The position numbers and the translations under genes were made by a program. This document shows, piece by piece, positions 63,216-64,000 of a stretch of 64,000 bases of DNA. The notes beneath the pieces are model-generated. The model saw only the letters and a program-made list of their open reading frames with translations. It made no database searches and was not told the DNA's origin. The stretch lies in contig CP154956.1 in NCBI GenBank assembly GCA_039621445.1, forward strand, positions 81,092,474 through 81,156,473. The letters are read 5' to 3'. This DNA is from Euglena gracilis. Its lineage: Eukaryota; Euglenida; Euglenophyceae; Euglenales. Position 1 is the stretch's first letter. The number at the start of each line of letters is the position of its first letter.

Positions 63216-64000
63216 AATGGCATGGCCATGGCCCAAGGTCTGTGAGACCCCCCCCAAAAAGTGGCATATTAACACCGACAAAGCTTGCTGTGGGGACACC
63301 CGAGGCTTTATCCCAGCCTGGTCCTGGCAGCTTCTGAGCAAAGGCAGGGGATATGAACCCCCTTTCAATGCAAAAAGGATTCGCCCAGGAGCCACTTCAA
63401 AGCAGAGGGGGGGGGGGGGGGGGGGGGGAAAATCACTGGGCCCTTCAAATTATGCAAGTCAAAAAAATGCAAAAAAAATGCAAAAAAAATGCAAAAAAAA
63501 TGCAAAAAATGCAACTTGCATGAAAAACCTGAGAAAAAGCTGGAATATAACAGAGCTTTGCTGCCTAAGATCAAAAAAATTTCCAGGGCAAAATATTTTA
63601 TGCAAAAAAAATGCAAAAAAAATGCAAAAAAATCCATAAATATGGCAATCAACAACAAAAAATTTTTCCAGGGCAAAATATTTTATGTAGAAAATGCAAA
63701 AATATGCAAAAAAAATTCAAACATATGGCAACCAACTACAAAAAATTTTTCCGGGCAAAATATTTTATGCAAAAAAATGCAAAAAAATGCAAAAAAATGC
63801 AAATTTCAGGAAAAGCCGATTATGCAAAAAAATGCAAATTATGCAAGTTGCATTTTTTCCCACCCCCCTGTTCAAAGACGCCCCCTCCACAGGGAACTGG
63901 GGGCTCTCACCTGATAAGTGGGCAAACACAAACACTGGGACTATTTTGTGGAGTATATAGGCATGATCAAAGGGAGTTGAACTGGCATTACTTTTGGGTG
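63216..64000. other. Upstream of DRC3; no gene seen
   Basis: Apart from the ATGCAAAAA cluster and a G-run (63403-63428), no exon or RNA gene was recognised on either strand. Confidence 0.5.
63455..63860. repeat. Second ATGCAAAAAAATGC cluster
   Basis: Tandem AAAAATGC units and CCAGGGCAAAATATTTTATG modules, closely similar to 20230-20660, including CTGGAATATAACAGAGCTTT (63540). Ends with GCAAGTTGCATTTTTTCCC. Confidence 0.85.

Noticed and set aside
1-64000. tRNA, rRNA, bacterial operons, promoters or terminators
   Set aside because: I looked for tRNA arms (GGTTCGA-type), rRNA blocks and bacterial signals. None was convincing, and GGTTCGATATAAGG at 33848 is an element terminus.

Overview
This is a eukaryotic nuclear window, most probably from a euglenid (Euglena-like) flagellate. 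The coding content is a chain of short exons with G/C-rich third positions, spread through very long introns. All of the confident genes lie on the minus strand. Many introns have no GT-AG ends. Instead they begin and end with CAG...CTG-type inverted termini, sit between about 8-bp direct repeats, and restore an exact reading frame when one direct repeat plus the insert is removed. This fits the nonconventional introns known from euglenids. Introner-type introns of other protists (for example Syndiniales) are the main alternative. The flagellar gene DRC3 shows that the cell is ciliated.

Layout from the 5' end of the minus strand (right to left). (1) DRC3/LRRC48-like dynein regulatory complex subunit, 62715 to 51277, about 19 exons. 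(2) A proline-rich protein with a myristoylation-type N-terminus, 50558 to about 38498. (3) A region of secretory or other unidentified exons, 36341 to 24879, beginning with a signal-peptide exon. It may be more than one gene, and one good exon candidate lies on the plus strand at 27219-27409. (4) A DEDDy 3'-5' exonuclease of the EXD1 type with an acidic N-terminus and C-terminal zinc knuckles, 23619 to 7453. (5) A small unidentified protein, 5966 to 1705. (6) A J-domain exon at 295-402, running off the left edge. Starts of genes 1, 2, 4 and 5 lie shortly after a CAG, as expected for spliced-leader addition.

The rest is repeats. At least five families of short elements (about 120-720 bp) recur. 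They have C-run/G-run palindromes inside and often share an AAAATTTT-GGCGCC hairpin core. Several copies of the same family interrupt the reading frames of different genes, so the same kind of element appears to be a mobile DNA and an intron at once. Simple repeats (GT, CT, AG, AT) fill several other introns.

Exon junctions were worked out by hand from frame, direct repeats and family resemblance. cDNA would be needed to prove them. Gene boundaries between 24.9 and 36.3 kb, and several exons of the proline-rich gene, are uncertain.
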